A stretch of DNA of 5,231 nt, taken from Microcaldota archaeon. Lineage in GTDB: Archaea; Micrarchaeota; Micrarchaeia; Micrarchaeales; CABMGC01. The notes beneath the pieces are model-generated. The model was not told the origin of the DNA. It did no database searches and was given only the letters and a program-made list of their open reading frames with translations. Shown here piece by piece: positions 5,017 through 5,231 of the stretch. The stretch covers positions 1 through 5,231 of the forward strand of contig DAHWQN010000045.1 in the NCBI GenBank assembly GCA_027340645.1, read 5' to 3'. Position numbers and translations under genes: made by a program. Position 1 is the first letter of the stretch. Each line of letters opens with the position of its first letter.

Positions 5017-5231
5017 TTACAGTATGTATTTTATGATGTAACCAAACATGCAGCTGTTCACATGCGCAGTTATCCTCTGTAATCCCTTAACCCTCACATC
5101 CAAGATCCCAAGTTTCATCTTCAGGAGAGAGAAGAACCGCTCTATGGCGCCTCTCTTTCTGTAGTCTTTATCTCTAGGTTTCGAAGAGATGTAATGGCCT
5201 CTACCGTTTACGGCTATGACAGGAAGCATGC
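5017..5231 (-). CDS. DDE transposase, C-terminal part (runs off right edge)
   Basis: The frame is open to the right edge and stops with TAA at 5017-5019, so about 71 C-terminal codons are visible; the in-frame ATG at 5229 is probably internal. The protein ends like IS4/IS5-type DDE transposases: PVIAVNGRGHY, then KPRDKDYRKRGAIERFFSLLK, split here only by a short linker, then an Arg-Val-Lys-Gly-Leu stretch and a hydrophobic helix (FGYIIKYIL). The Glu of IER, encoded at 5140-5142, should be the third catalytic acidic residue; the two Asp residues would lie outside the window. These enzymes cut and rejoin the ends of their element. The exact IS family cannot be decided from this part. It reads toward the thermosome promoter, so transcription could run into the chaperonin cluster. 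The C-terminus looks intact, but whether the whole gene is intact is unknown. Confidence 0.8.
   Translation of the reverse strand, partial: MLPVIAVNGRGHYISSKPRDKDYRKRGAIERFFSLLKMKLGILDVRVKGLQRITAHVNSCMFGYIIKYIL

Overview
The window reads as archaeal chromosomal DNA. It carries a group II chaperonin (thermosome), an archaeal-type adenylate kinase (AdkA), a DUF106/EMC3-like membrane protein, and the archaeal/eukaryotic ribosomal proteins L34e and L14e flanking an archaeal-type cytidylate kinase. Starts are preceded by GGTG-type Shine-Dalgarno cores about 5 nt upstream, and AT-rich TATA-like boxes lie upstream of several genes. L34e and L14e are, to my knowledge, missing from Thermoplasmatales and haloarchaea, so those are unlikely sources. 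The cytidylate kinase variant and the general look of the proteins suggest a DPANN-type lineage such as Micrarchaeota/ARMAN, but this is inference and no taxonomic marker in the window settles it.

Every gene I support lies on the minus strand, so transcription runs from high to low coordinates. In that order: the C-terminal end of a DDE transposase enters from the right edge (5231-5017). Next comes a non-coding stretch rich in inverted repeats (about 5016-4831), then the thermosome promoter and leader (about 4815-4724). A tight cluster follows: thermosome (4723-3068), adenylate kinase (3047-2490) and the DUF106 protein (2482-1982), with gaps of 20 and 7 nt. After a 147-nt spacer with a possible promoter comes a second tight cluster: L34e (1834-1511), cytidylate kinase (1490-930, GTG start) and L14e (925-650), with gaps of 20 and 4 nt. 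A 149-nt spacer leads to the first 166 codons of a class III PLP-dependent aminotransferase (500-1), which runs off the left edge.

The core adk - DUF106 - L34e - cmk - L14e is the well-known archaeal block found downstream of secY at the end of the spc ribosomal operon and usually followed by cbf5/truB. Here a thermosome stands where secY would be expected, and an aminotransferase stands where cbf5 would be expected, so the block has kept its inside and lost its usual neighbours. Functionally the window combines protein folding (thermosome), membrane-protein insertion (DUF106), nucleotide monophosphate phosphorylation (adk, cmk) and the large ribosomal subunit (L34e, L14e).

I see no CRISPR array, no tRNA or rRNA gene, and no clearly new system. 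The points most worth a second look are the inverted repeat in the thermosome leader, the altered substrate-site motif in the cytidylate kinase, the rearranged gene neighbourhood, and the repeat-rich end of the insertion sequence.
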